A stretch of DNA of 64,000 nucleotides from Russula earlei. Lineage: Eukaryota > Basidiomycota > Agaricomycetes > Russulales > Russulaceae. The stretch covers positions 124,001 through 188,000 of the forward strand of contig JAGFNK010000022.1 in NCBI GenBank assembly GCA_025769875.1. Direction: 5' to 3'. The notes beneath the pieces are model-generated. The model was given only the letters and a program-made list of their open reading frames with translations. It did not search any database and had not been told where the DNA came from. This document shows, piece after piece, positions 35,557-47,899 of the stretch (positions are counted from its first letter, which is position 1; each line of letters opens with the position of its first letter). The position numbers were made by a program, and so were the translations under genes.

Positions 35557-36361
35557 TAAATATTGCCTCCATTACTCCCTTCCAGTCAGCATATTCATCC
35601 ACACCATCTTGAAGGATTGGCATGTCATGACATTGGAGTTTGGTTCTGCCCATTTTTCCTGTGGCTCCACCTGTGGAAGAGCTCTTTCCTTTCAAGGATG
35701 AAGGTGCTGAGATTGATGCTGAGGAACTCATGTTATATGGTTATGAAATGTTGACTGTTTATGGAAGTGATTTAGCTTTCAGAGACAGGCAGGTCTCATA
35801 ATCTGTTGGACAAAGGCTCAGTCCTGTATATGAAAGACTGATATTAGGTTAGTAAGCTAACCTGTTGGATGAAGGCTATGTACATAATGAGTATATGTAA
35901 ATGATAAAGGAGTGTGCTACTGACCTCAGTCTTGTATATGAAAGACTGAGGAAAAAGGAACAGATGGTATCAACATGGCATTCTAACTGTCCAGTCCATT
36001 TGGTCCATATTCTCTGCCATGCAGTGGCTGTGTTTCCAGCATGATGTTCATCATGCAAGCTCACATCCTGCAAGGCCAAAATGGACCATGACATGGATGC
36101 AAACACAAATGCTAATGCAAAGGTGAAGATGAAAGACAATGGCAGCAGGGTGAATCCCAATTTGGACATGGGTGGTTGTGTTGTTGATGAGGTCAACATG
36201 GAGGTGGACACTGCTACTAGGATGACAAGGGAACCAAGCACACCAGAGTGTTAGGAACTGGACTTGTGTTCTTGATTGACTGCTTAACTATGCTTGCTTA
36301 CTCATTTGCTTACTGACTGGCTGACTCAGACTTTGTTATTGCTTACTGATCAAATGACTGG
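35557..36361 (-). other. Retrotransposon-like gag remnant and unassigned sequence
   Basis: On the minus strand from about 35731 a frame reads MPILQDGVDEYADWKGVMEA, similar in style to the start of Copia/gypsy Gag capsid domains, and is cut at 35557 by the long-TIR element. Farther on, 35876-36241 has another short minus frame with ASMSWSILALQDVSLHDEHHAGNTA. No complete gene is present. A direct repeat (CAGTCCTGTATATGAAAGACTGA-like) occurs at about 35820 and 35928. Confidence 0.35.
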
Positions 36362-36953
36362 TGTTATGGTGTCATGGCCGTTGGAGCATTAGCTTAGCTC
36401 AGTGGGGCCAAGTCCCTGTGACTTGGTTCAGTGTTTCAATGGGGACTGGCTCAAGGAGACCAGTTTAAAGGTTTAGCATCTAAAAACTGAGTCAAGGATG
36501 ACCTAATCTGCAGACAGAGTTGATCTTCTAGTAATCTCACAGAAGAGGAGGACAATGATAGAGGAAGAGAGGAGCAAGAGGAGCACAAGGGTTCCCCTTT
36601 GTGTGTTTATGTCAAGCAAAGTATAAGCCAGCACAAACAAGTTGTGATTGAGAGAGTACAGGGCAAGGGATGCAACAGGAAATGGGACAAAGCTAAGCTT
36701 GGGGCATTCCCCAGCTTTTACAGGCACTTAAATACTGTATCTAGCAAGGCTGTACAGTACCATATGCAGAACAATAGATAAAAGGTGAGCCAATGGCAAA
36801 AGAGGATCAACAACAGATGAAACATAAGAAGGTAGGGTGACAGCTGTCAATAAATATCAAGGGATGAAACAGTAACCAAAGAGACAGGGGTGACAGGAGA
36901 GAACAAAGACAGAAGCAGTCAGTAATGATCCAACAAGGGGGTAGATCACAACA
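36362..36953 (+). mobile_element. Solo LTR (family E), 592 bp, TSD ACTGG
   Basis: TGTTATGG...GATCACAACA, flanked by ACTGG at 36357-36361 and 36954-36958. It is similar throughout to 31463-32069. No internal element sequence adjoins it. Confidence 0.9.
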
Positions 36954-36958
36954 ACTGG

Positions 36959-38246
36959 TGCTTAGTGATTGCATACTGGATTGATGATAGATACTAGGAA
37001 AGGATGACTCATGTGTGAGTCATTACTGATACTTTCAGGTTTGAGTCCCTGTTTTGGATAGTAATGGGTCTCAGCTAAGTGCTTCCCAAGTTTCATACAA
37101 ATTGGATCAGCCATTATGGAGATACAGTATAAATACTCTGGTGTATCTGAAGTTGAGCCTTACACTTGACTTACTCTTTGAATCCTATCAGATTCTCTCT
37201 ATCTCAAAGAAACTACAGCTCAAGCAAAAGAGGCCCCTCTCATCTCTTTCATTTACTTTTACCTGAGATAATATCAAAGGTGTCAAAGTCTAGTGCTTGA
37301 ACTATATCAAGTGACTCTATTGCTTGAGTAGCACTTAAGATTGGTGAATCTTGACACCTTGCAACTAGGCTCACTGGGGGTGGAGATTTGGGGAGGGTTC
37401 TGGATTCACTACTGATGGATGGAGCACAACACTTATGACTCACCTCAATGTGCTCCTCAACAAGTCCCATGACTCCCATCCAACCCAACCATCATCAACA
37501 TTGGAATTGGAGGAATGCAATGAAGAGTTAGCAGATGTGGCTGGAGGGGATTCAAAGGATGCTGAGGAGGAACCAGATGTTGAGGGGTTGTCTTGGGATG
37601 AGCTACTGATTGAGGATGAAGGTGAGGAGACTATGGATTGGTCCAAGTCACATAGTAGTGACTTGTATGGCTGTATGCATATAAAAGCCATGGCCTAGTA
37701 GGCCAAGCCAAGCTGAGGCCAAGCTGGGGTTGACAGCTTTGGCCTGGCCTGGGGTTTTAGAAAGCCAAAGCCACCTCAGGCCAAGCCAGGCTGGAACATC
37801 CCTAGTTGTAATGTGTTGCTGACCCTTATATCTAGCTACCTCCACAGCTGTTGAACATGTATTCTCTCAGGGTCAACAGCTCCTTTCATACACCAGAAAC
37901 TGCCTCTCACCTTCCACCATCAGGTCCATCTTGTGTTTTAGGAATTGGAGTTGACAGGACCTAGTCCATATGCCAGATCTTGTTGGGGCCACAGATGCTA
38001 AGGGAAAGAGGAAGAAGTGAGCATTGAACAAGGACTCAAGTGTAGAAATGTTATAGTTTTGCTGATGTGTCTGGTACCTTACCATTTGCTGATGTGCTTT
38101 GTCTTGCTTGTACCTTTCCAGGTAGTTTTTTGCTCTCTTGTTGTCAGCCAGCACTATGGTCTATGCTGCAGTGTCAATGGTATCCTATGGTGTGTTGATA
38201 CCATGGTCTGTATATAATACCTGTGGGTGTGGTGTATGTACATGTA
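36959..38246. other. Repeat-derived intergenic stretch
   Basis: 36959-37690 has sequence related to the family F LTR at 51724-52673 (blocks such as CTTGAACTATATCAAG near 37300 recur near 51955 in inverse orientation). 37690-37815 is a small block of GGCCAAGCC/GGCCTGGCC repeats ending in CATCCCTA, resembling the terminal repeats of the hAT at 58926. No gene is supported. Confidence 0.4.
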
Positions 38247-38332
38247 CTGTCACCGACCCACCAACCATGCAGCTTACTTAAGGTACCTAGCACTCAGTCA
38301 GTCACACATAGTCACCAGACACATAATGAAAA

Positions 38333-39140
38333 TGTTACAGTATTTTCCTTTTACGTTTACTTCTTACCTTTTGCTATGGACTGCTTGCCTTTGTATGTCC
38401 CTTTACCTACTGGTCTCATGATCTCTTATATCTTGTGATCTCTTTTGTGTTATCATATGATCCATACACGTCCAGGTAACACTGGATTGCTGTTACTTTC
38501 CCTTTGTTTGGTTCTCTTTCCTTTTATACTTACTTCACAAGTTTGACTGTGCAATGCTGCACACTTACTGTGCAGCACCGTCACTTGGTTCTGACTCATT
38601 TGCTGCACTTCTCCTGTATATATAAGCTCAGTACTTTGTGACCAAAGCCCTAAGCTTGGTGTCTTGTAGAATCCAACCTACTCTTGTCCAACATATTTGC
38701 GTACAACCCACACAACTCCTAATCCTCAAACCACATCCACCTCTCCATTTCATCAACTCTTCACACACACACACCATCCACCATCTACTCTTCACCTCAC
38801 CCTTCCTCCCCTAAGAGTCTCTCTTCACTCTACTGAGAAGAGCTCTCCTTCTTCAAGACATACCTTCCTCTCTCTGCGTGTTCAAGGTCTATGACGGACT
38901 TGAATGCATATAGCTAGTGGAACCAGCCCTAGTCTATCCCATTACAAACTTACCCTAGCTTCTCAACAGACTGAGTCATACTAGGAAGGGTCTATTGGCC
39001 ATAACCTGTTTAGCATAAAACACTTTGACTGCTGCAGGGATCCTTACTCATTACAACAAGAATCAGCCCATTTCTCGAAACACACTTTACTATCAACTTG
39101 ACTTCAGGCTTGAGAACTGACATGGCTCATTACCATGACA
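38333..39140 (+). repeat. 5' LTR of the chromovirus (family C)
   Basis: TGTTACAG...TACCATGACA, 808 bp. It has the promoter motif CTGTATATATAAGCTCAGTA near 38615. Compared with the 3' LTR it lacks about 70 bp (corresponding to 52914-52984), a deletion that must post-date or accompany insertion. A copy of the family is at 1-378. Confidence 0.92.
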
Positions 39141-39768
39141 TCAGACCAAGCTTAACATTTCACAACAGCTTCTACATCTGAAACACCTATCATCCCCGAA
39201 CCCTCCATTGCACCTGCTACCTCATCTGACCCTCTCAAACACCAAATCATCACTCAACAAAACCAAGACAATTTACCCCAATGAATCACTGGTCCAGCCT
39301 TTTGGCATGACATCCCACCTGAAGTAGGATACTACCTTTGCATCAAAAACCTTTACCACCCTATCGAATTTATCAATGGACGTTGGTATAAACTTGATAG
39401 ACAAGAAGATGGACTCCACTTCCAATAAGCTACTCATGAAGGCCTCCTTCTTGATAACAATGAACATGGTTTAGGAACTTGGGACCAATCCAATCCCCAG
39501 TACCAACTTTTTCAATACCAACCTTCACCCTCTTTAGGAAGACATCATTTATCTTCTGCAGAAGAATCTAATTGACCTTCCTCTCAACCCCAAACCACAC
39601 AACCTTCACCCAGGTTATCACCTATACACCTAGCAGTAGAAGCTGCGCCTGCACCTGAACCAATCCCTGTACCACAAAGGATCTTTGGTATCACTCGCTG
39701 TACCTACTCCTTGACCTCCCTCCCCACCAAGACCTCCTACTCCTTCTCCTCCACCTAGCCCCCAAATC

Positions 39769-40917
39769 ATGGTGGCCTTAGTCCCACTCCCTTCCAATGG
39801 AGCGGTCAGGGGAAACCCACCATCTATCTTTGATGGAGATTGCTCCCAATCCTCCAAATTTATGAGAGAGTTTGCCATCTTTTGCAATATGAACAATGAA
39901 AACTTCAACAATCCCTATAGACGAGTCAATGCTTGTCTGTCATTTATAAGAGGCCCTAATGTTGACCATTGGGTTGATACTCAAGTGGAAACACTTAACA
40001 ATAGTGTCAACACTGCTGGAGTACTTAGGACTGATGAAGCCCTTTGGAATGACTTTAGAACTGCATTTAACAACACCTTCACTGATACTAATAAAAGGCA
40101 AAACATGTTCAACAAACTAGCTGTTCTAAGGCAACAAGGACCTGACCTTGACTCTTATATTGCCACTTTTACCAACCTTGCCAATGACGCAGGATATGAG
40201 CTAAATGCAAACGGAACTCTAGACTATTTTGCTAGAGGTCTTAGTAGGCCACTCCTTAACAACATCTTGTCAAGGGAAACCCTACCTACCACCTTCATGG
40301 AATGGACTGAAGCGGCTAGAAAGGAACACAACAAGTATGCTGTAAGACAAAGCTATATGGGAGATATACACAATATCGCATGCAATCCCCAACAATTCCT
40401 TAACTTCCACCCTACCAATACCACATTCTGCCCTCCTCCTGGACTGCCTCCTAGGGCCAATCCTACATTTGTACCAAGGAACCCCACAGGTCAATTTATT
40501 CCTAGGGGCAACAACCAAGTTGTTCCAATGGATGTTGACCATGCTAGAGTGGCCACTACTGAACAGGAGAAGAAACAACACCAAATCAAAGGTTGTTGCT
40601 TCTTCTGTTCTAAACAAGGACATGTTGCATGCAACTGCCCCAACAAGCCAACCACCTTCGAATCAGTTCCCATAAAAACATGTCTGGTTGAAGTCATAGA
40701 ACCAGATGAATACCAGGAACTGTACTATCCTGGAGAACAGGTTGACACTCATGTTCGCTCAGCTCAAACTGATGAACAACCAACCAAATATTATCAGGAA
40801 ATCCCCCCTGATGATCAACCAGTCCAACAACCCACTCAACAGGAGACACCAACTCCTGATGAAGGACCATCTCCTGAGGAAGTTGTGGCTATAATGTCTG
40901 GATATTCTGAAGAATAA
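39769..40917 (+). CDS. gag: Chromovirus Gag, 382 aa
   Basis: An uninterrupted frame. Residues about 20-200 have the features of the retrotransposon Gag capsid domain (FDGDCSQSSKFMREF, ALWNDFRTAFNNTF, QNMFNKLAVLRQQGPDLDSYIATFTNLA). A CCHC zinc knuckle follows near residue 285 (CFFCSKQGHVACNC, C-x2-C-x4-H-x4-C), then an acidic Gln/Pro-rich tail. Gag forms the virus-like particle and binds the element RNA. Unlike pol, it has no internal stop. ATG 39769 is the first Met after a Pro-rich stretch that is also open, so the start could be earlier. Confidence 0.88.
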   Translation: MVALVPLPSNGAVRGNPPSIFDGDCSQSSKFMREFAIFCNMNNENFNNPYRRVNACLSFIRGPNVDHWVDTQVETLNNSVNTAGVLRTDEALWNDFRTAFNNTFTDTNKRQNMFNKLAVLRQQGPDLDSYIATFTNLANDAGYELNANGTLDYFARGLSRPLLNNILSRETLPTTFMEWTEAARKEHNKYAVRQSYMGDIHNIACNPQQFLNFHPTNTTFCPPPGLPPRANPTFVPRNPTGQFIPRGNNQVVPMDVDHARVATTEQEKKQHQIKGCCFFCSKQGHVACNCPNKPTTFESVPIKTCLVEVIEPDEYQELYYPGEQVDTHVRSAQTDEQPTKYYQEIPPDDQPVQQPTQQETPTPDEGPSPEEVVAIMSGYSEE

Positions 40918-42029
40918 TGTTGCTCATGGGCTACTGCCATGGTCAATAATGGCATGGATTTTCCCCCAGCTTGAACTACCTGGTCTTAGTTTGAGCTGTT
41001 TTCCCTAGTGATGTATTTGTAGCAAGACTCAATTCAATCAAAGTTCCTGTTCAAATATGCACTAGTGGACAAAGGGCCGATCTTATCGCTCTCCTGGACA
41101 GTGGAGCAACTGACAACTTCATCCATAAGAATATCATTACCTGCTACAAATTCCCAATTACCACTCTACAGAAGCCAAAAATCATGCGCAATGTAGATGG
41201 CACTCACAACAAAGCTGGAACTGTCACAGAAGCAGTCAACCTCTACATTTGATTTAAAGGACAAGAACATCAAATGTGCTTCTATGTCACAGAAATCTCC
41301 ACTGATGACATGCTTCTGGGCTTCCCATTCCTTCATGCTACCAACCCTACTGTTGATTGGACTAAAGGAACCCTTGAGGATACTGTTACTTGGAACGCTG
41401 ATAAATGGATTAAATGACTCCATTTACCCCCACATATTGATCCTACTACAATTACCATAGCAAAGATCAGTACTTCCACCCAACTAGCTGCACAAGCAGC
41501 TGATCAAGACAAGAAGGACTGGAAGGACCTAGTCCCTTCTGACTATCATTGCTTTGAAAGGCTTTTTTCTGAAGAAGCCTCTCATTGCTTTCCTACTTCC
41601 AAACCTTGGGATCATGCCATAGACCTAATCCCTGATGCTCCATCCACCCTCAATTGCAAGATTTACTCTCTTGCACCAGTGGAACAACAAGCCCAAGATG
41701 AATTCCTAAGGCCCATGATACCAACCGAGAATTCTTGAACTTCGAACTTGAACTTGAATTTCGGGATTTTCCGGGAGTGACTGGTGTGACCAGTGTGATA
41801 TAAGTGACATCGCATATATGATAAACTAATAGGTTTTTTTTTAATATGAGTTTTTATTCGCTTGTGATTTGCATATTCGCGTATTGTGATTGCAGCCGTG
41901 ACTGGGAACTGACTCAGTCCGCTTGTGTCCGCTGAATGTTGCTGAGGCATACTGTAGGGCCCAGGATCCATGCACGCGGAGCGAGAGATTTTTGAAGAGG
42001 AAATGGAAAATCTTTTTTTGAAAAAAATA

Positions 42030-43391
42030 CTATTCAATAACACGTTCTGTGCGGTCCCTCTGAATTCTCTGATACTGCTCCCACATGTCATCAGCAATTT
42101 TATCTCGCCTGATATTTGCTCGCTCCCTCTCATGCTGCGTCACAGGGCCTGTTCCAAGTTCACCAGCCAGCGCTTCCTCTTCTTGTGCGTCCATCTGGAG
42201 GTCAGCCACTTGGTCGTCAAAGGTGCCAATCTCCCTAGAGTCATATGCACGAATAAGATTGTGAAGTGCTGCGAGCGCACATGGGATGCGTGCTTGAACT
42301 CCCATGTCATACTCGCGGGGTTGTGAGAGAATCTTGAAACGCCGCTTGAGAATTCCAAAAATGCGTTCAATGACATTGCGAGCTTGGGCATGACGCAAAT
42401 TGAACAGCTCCTTGGGTGTGCGTGGCCTAGGACAAACATCAGTAAGACAACTTGAAAGTAAGACAACAAAGACTCACCTTGTGCGAGCACGGCCCCATTC
42501 AGCTAGATGGTACCGCACGCCTCGATAAGGGGTGAGAAGTACATCTGACGAGGCAAAACCCGCATCACCAAGATAATACTTCCCCCTTGGGACACGAAGA
42601 TCAGAATGATGTGCTGCATGAAAAAGTGTCGCGTCAGCAGTGGAACCCTCCCAACCAGTCAGCAGGTAGGTGAAGCGGAGGTCGAATGAGCATCCCACGA
42701 GGCAGTTCTGTGTGAGACCTCCTTTGCGGTTCCTTGCCGCATCACGCTCTGCAGCAGTGGCAAAACAGTCGATATGTGTACCATTGATAGCACCCAGCGC
42801 ATCCTTGAGAAATGGAAAGAATTTGGGGTTGCTTTGGATGAAGGGGTGAGGGGGTGAATCGGCATCGGGAAGGCGCACAAATGTGGTGTAGAAGGGAGGG
42901 CTTGAGAGAACACCTAGAATTTTTTTAAAATACCTAGCTATCCATCAGACGACATCTGAAAGAAACCTGAGAGATACTTACTTTGAAATGGTGCGGGGTG
43001 ACCGCTGAAAACGCTCTCCGACATGTGTCGATGGCAGCCCTGTGACAGCTGTATAAAGGAAGATAGCAATTTGTTCTTCGACTTGGACATGTCGTGATGA
43101 TGAGATACCAAGTCGTTGGAGGATCCGCTGGAGGATGATAAATACTTTTTTATGCACCCCAAGCTCAGTCCGAATGCGCTCTGGATGGCCAGTGAGTAGG
43201 TCCTCAACCCACTTAGCCCCAGTGTATGAAGATGTGTGATATGGGATAGGAGGACGATAGAGGGGTTCAAGGAGCTCAAGTAATGCTTGGCAGCAAAGTA
43301 GGAGAACAGTTGACATATTTAACATGACATAGAGCCGTTGGTGCCGTTGGCGTCGCCATTGTACCCATTGCTGATGAGGGTTATCAGGCAT
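42030..43391 (-). CDS. Harbinger DDE transposase (HARBI1-like), 420 aa
   Basis: Three exons on the minus strand: 43391-42982, 42933-42478 and 42426-42030, with introns of 48 and 51 bp (GTAAGT...CTAG and GTGAGT...CTAG); lengths sum to 1263 nt in one frame. It starts MPDNPHQQWVQWRR. An N-terminal helical region (QIAIFLYTAVTGLPSTHVGERFQRSPRTIS) resembles the HTH found before the nuclease. The DDE_4 nuclease residues are visible: Asp in GTHIDC, Asp in YYLGDAGF and Glu in RNVIERIFGILKRRF. No stop or frameshift is seen. With its Myb-like partner it cuts at the element ends and inserts at TWA targets. Confidence 0.93.
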
Positions 43392-43541
43392 CTTGAGCGA
43401 GGGAGGGGACAACAACGGGGACAAAGCGTGCAACTTTTTGACAGAAATTTTTTTTTGGCACATCACATGTAATTTCACAATATGTGAAATATTTATTTGG
43501 ATACACATACATGACACAACAACACAAATCATCACTTACGC

Positions 43542-44781
43542 TCACTTCACTTTCTCCACCAGATTACATATGTATCCACGTGCAAACTCACGTGATGACT
43601 CCACGGATATGAGCGCGAGGTAGCCATCCACCTCTCCAATGCCGCAATTGGCAAACAGGGATAATGCTGGGACAATATCATCAGTTGGCAACCAACAACC
43701 ATTTGTGATATCCTTGATATCACTGGCAAGGTGTTGGACTGCCAGTGTCTGGCGTGCATACTCGGGAAGTGCCAAAAATCCAGGTACAGTATCACCTGCG
43801 AGTGCGGGTGCAGGTGCAGGTGCGGGTGCGGGTGTGAGTGCGGGTGCGGGTGCGAATTCAGGCATGGGCAGGGAGAAACCAAGAGAATGGACAGTTGAGT
43901 CGAAGACATCAACAACTCTGTTCATGACCGCTGTAACACCCATGACAGCAGACGCCACGGTGTCACCCCTCTGTTTTTTAGCTGAAGATGTTTCGGTCAT
44001 CAGGATATTGTCAATGCGAGGTGATTTACGCTTGTTGGTTACGAAGTCGAATGAGGTATTTGATGGTGAAGTCGATGCCCTCCTGCTGCCGCCGACTTGA
44101 GACAAATCGGGGGTCAGGTGAGCAGGAGTAGGTGGCTGGGATGGAGCATGCTCAGCACGAGGTGTTGGCTGGGATGGAGCATGCTCAGCATGAGGCGTTG
44201 GCTGCGAAGCCCGGTATGCGTGTTTGCCTTTGGTTTTTGTTCCTACAAGAGATTCCATGGCCTCGCAATGTGGCCAGCCCTTGTGGTGGAACTTCTTGAC
44301 CGCTGGTTTGTCCTACTAAAGTAAGATATTGTCGACAAATCAGGAGTTACAGATGCACTGCAACCAGCTCATCATACACTGCCTGATTTTGATTTTCTGC
44401 TGATATGTCCATTCCTGTCACATCATCCCAAGCCATGCCAGACTTATTTTTGATCGCTGAAATGGTGTCCCAGTCGGTCTTCATCTAGTTGAACGGTGTC
44501 AGTGTTGAGGTGTAGTCAAAAGAGGAAACACGTACCCTTTGCCACTTCGTCTTGCACGAGCTCAGAGTTTTGAAGCCACCCTTCTTACAAAGGGACCTAA
44601 TTTGACTGGCTGCCTCATTGAAGACTTGATCCTTGAACATAGCGTTGGACGTCATTTGGTCCTTGTGCTCCAAGAGGAAGTTTAAGAACTCGGCTTCCTC
44701 CTCAGTCGTCCATCTTGCCTTGATATCTGCTCGGGTTTCTTCTGCAGAGGAATCAGAGCTTCTTGACGAGCAGGTCTGCAT
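43542..44781 (-). CDS. Harbinger Myb/SANT-like DNA-binding partner protein
   Basis: Exon 1 from ATG 44781 to about 44539 encodes ARWTTEEEAEFLNFLLEHKDQ and FKTLSSCKTKWQR, a trihelix/SANT-like fold as in fungal Myb/SANT-like proteins; a GTACGT...CTAG intron (44488-44538) leads to MKTDWDTISAIKNKSGMAWDD. A second intron lies near 44270-44360 with uncertain ends, after which KKFHHKGWPHCEAM completes the domain. The last exon runs to the stop at 43542 and contains a short Ala-Pro dipeptide array encoded by a GGTGCG-type hexamer minisatellite (43800-43857). In known Harbinger systems this protein brings the transposase into the nucleus and to the element ends. Confidence 0.82.
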
Positions 44782-44956
44782 GGGAGGTGATGATCAGGAT
44801 CAGGAAAATAAAGTGTGGGGTGACGCCAAAGTGAAGGTGAAAAGAAGGTACTGACAAAGGGCTTACACATGTGCAATCACACACAAATATGCGAATACGT
44901 GAATATGCAAATCACAAGCGAATATGCAAATCACAAGCGAATAAAAACTCATATTA

Positions 44957-47899
44957 TTGCCGTTTTCAGCGCACTTGGCGGAGCTTGAATTCCACCCAAA
45001 TCGGCACAGAAACCCCCTCAAACATGCGGGATGAATATCTCCCTCAAAACAGCTTCATTTCATATGAAATTTATTGTCCCTGAATCGCCTAAATGAGGGC
45101 TAGGCAGCCCCATTGTTTTCATGAGATTTGAGTGAGAATTGGTGGAGCTGGACTCAAGCCACCTCCACATGTGTATTAGATGAATTACAACTCAAAATCA
45201 TGGTCTATATCTATTATTTTTCCCTCATGTTGTACCCATGGGCTGTCTTGAGGCAGCCCCATAGTGTTTTTGACTCAAGTGTTGTGGTGTGCAACGTTGT
45301 TTTCAGTGCAATTGGAGTCGCGGCCAGCCACTCATCACCCCTCTCGCCTCTCGATTCTGACCATCCTTCTTGTTTTTCACAGACAGAGAGGAGTGGGTTG
45401 CAAAGAGGGGTCCTATTCTGAACTCTTTCTACTACAGAGTAGCTAGGGTGTTTTTATATACAGGAGAGAGATACTAGAGATGAATGGCATGAAAGTGAAT
45501 CAAGACTGGTTGAGACGGTCGAGGCGGTCATGAAAGGCTTGAGACGCGAACGCGTCTAGTGTGCCGAGGCGTGCATGGGCACGTGATCAGTGGCAAGGGC
45601 TGGGCGATGCGATCGAGGTCTTGATGTCGCACGCAAGATGGCTTGTGTTGTGCGGTCAGTGGACTGCCTGGAACAAGAGGGAGGTGGCAAGGGATGGAAG
45701 GGAGCTGAGGTGTCAGTCTCATGTCATGTCGTGTCGCGTTTTTGCATGTGATCTCGAGGCCAGCCATAATCTTCCTTACACCTCCCGGGGGCTTGAAACT
45801 TTGACCGTCCTCGGTCAAGCGTCTGAATGCGAGTGTTTTGAGCCTTTCACGTCTGAATTGAGGCGGCGGTCGCGGCTGCTTGTGCTGCGGAAGACGCGAA
45901 GGTGGCGATTGGCGATGGCGATGACGGAAGAGGCGAGGGCGATGGGAAACGGAGGCGATGGAGACGAGGGTGGCGGTGACAAGATGGCAGCTGCATGATG
46001 GTGGTGTTGTCTTGTGGCGGTGGTGGCAGTGGTCGTCTCCATTGCAGGTGGTGGCAGCAGGCGTGGATGAGGAGCGAAGGCGTAGGCGGTGAGCGTGAGT
46101 TCGTAGATAGAGACGTAGGTGGCGAGGACTCGAGAAAGAGGATGCGTGGGGCGGCTTGCGCGGGGGTGGGATCTGTCGTCTTGCGGCGGCGGCGGCGGCG
46201 GGGTCGTCTCCACTGCAGGTGTCGGCAGCAGACGTGGGCGAGAGCGCGCGAATGGATGGGGAGGCGATGTGGGAGGCAGCGTGCGGTGTGCTGTTGGCGT
46301 CGGCAACTGCTTCTCCTGCGGCGGCGGCTTCTGCTCCTGTTGTGGCGTGTCATGGCTAAGTTCGTGGCCGAGGCCTTCTTGGTCTTCTGGGGTGGTGCTG
46401 GTGGCAGAGGGGTTGCGACGGTGCGGCGGTGCTGGTGTCGCGCGAAACTACTAAAGCGGCGGCTGAGACTGAGAAGACTGAGGCTGAGACTGAGAAGACT
46501 GAGGCCGAGACTGAGAAGACTGAGGCTGAGACTGAGAAGGTGGCGGCGGACTGAGCTGGTGCGACGGTGGAGGCGGACGGGGCGGAGGCGACGACTGAGG
46601 GCGACGCAGGGGCAACGGCGGCGGAGGCTGACAAGGGCGTGGCGGCGGTGGCTTGTGAGACGGTGGTTGAGACGGCGGCGTGTGGCACTAAGACGTCGGT
46701 GGCTGAGGCTGAGGCTACAGTGGTGGCTGACGAGACTAAGGCGGCTGGCAAGGCTAAGAGCACGGTGGCGGCGGTTCACTGATCTGAAGCTGGGGCGACG
46801 GAGACGGCTGGCAAAACTAGGGGCGCGGTGGCGGCGGCTGAGACTGAGAAGGCTGAGGTTGAGGGCAGGGTGGAGACGGCGGCAGCTGGCGATGCTGGTG
46901 CTATGACGGACTGGGCTGAACTGACGAGTACGGGCGAGGCTAAGACGGAGACTGATGCAAAGTCGGCGGCTGGCACGACTGAGGCTACTGTGGCAACGGA
47001 CGAGGCGACGGACGAGACTGAGGGCGACGAGACGACTGAGGGGGTGGGAGCGGATGAGATGAAGGCGGGGGTGGCAGACGAGGCTGCGAGGGCTGAAGTG
47101 GCGGGCGGCGCTAAAACGTCGGTGGGCGAGGTTGAGATGGTGGTTGTGCATGGAGCTGAGACAGTGGCCATAGCAGGCGACACTGAGGGCGCGGGAGCTG
47201 GTTGGGCTAAGACGGGGACAGTGGCGATAGGCGATGTCACGGCTGAGGCTACAGGCGGCAGGGACAGACGAGGTGGCTGACGATGGCAAATGCGGGCGAT
47301 GCTGGGATGGCGAGGGCAGGTGGAGCCGAGGCGATGATGGCTGGCGAGTCGAGGATGGCGGCGGTGAACGAGGTGACAGGAACGGCAGACGAGGTGGGAA
47401 CCGCAGGGACGATGGGCAAGGCAGGCGAGGCGGAGGCGATGGTGCACGATGGGGACGGAGGCTGGAGCGGGCATGGGCGCAGGGTATGTGTATGGTCAGA
47501 ATGGAGAGGTAAGAGGGGCAATGAGTGGCTGGCCGTCACTCCAATCACACTGAAAACAATGTTGCACACCACAACACTTGAGTCAAAAACACTATGGGGC
47601 TGCCTCAAGACAGCCCATGGGTACAACATGAGGGAAAAATAATAGATATAGACCATGATTTTGAGTTGTAATTCATCTAATACACATGTGGAGGTGGCTT
47701 GAGTCCAGCTCCACCAATTCTCACTCAAATCTCATGAAAACAATGGGGCTGCCTAGCCCTCATTCAGGCGATTCAGGGACAATAATTTTCATATGAATTG
47801 AAGCTGTTTTGAGGGAGATATTTATCCCGCATGTTTGAGGGGGTTTCTGCGCTGATTTGGGTGGAATTCAAGCTCCGCCAAGTGCGCTGAAAACGGCAA
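44957..47899. mobile_element. Long-TIR element, copy 2 (2.94 kb), TA-flanked
   Basis: Same ends as copy 1 (TTGCCGTTTTCAGC), with TA at 44955-44956 and 47900-47901. The inverted repeats reach about 400 bp inward (to about 45365 and from about 47490). It split the terminal region of the Harbinger element, whose uninterrupted left end shows what the target looked like. The interior is longer than in copy 1 and highly GC-rich, with tandem GAGGCTGAGACTGAGAAGAC-type units at 46460-46550. A 480-residue minus-strand frame (45847-47289) and a 303-residue plus-strand frame overlap each other and are low-complexity, so neither is called as a gene. Confidence 0.85.
46460..46550 (+). repeat. Tandem 21-bp units inside the long-TIR element
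   Basis: Four to five near-identical units of GACTGAGAAGACTGAGGCTGA, in frame as Glu-Thr-Glu-Lys-Thr-Glu-Ala on plus and Ser-Val-Ser-Ala-Ser-Val-Phe on minus. Copy 1 has only about two (34675-34715), so unit number differs between copies. Confidence 0.75.

Noticed and set aside
37690..37815. Palindromic GGCCAAGCC block as a complete MITE
   Set aside because: Only one hAT-like end (CATCCCTA) could be seen and no duplication was found, so it is left as repeat-derived sequence.
45847..47289. A 480-codon open frame on the minus strand and a 303-codon frame on the plus strand in the same place
   Set aside because: Both are low-complexity (Ser/Arg/Leu or Arg/Leu/Ala), mirror each other and follow from GC-rich tandem units; no domain or splice context supports either.
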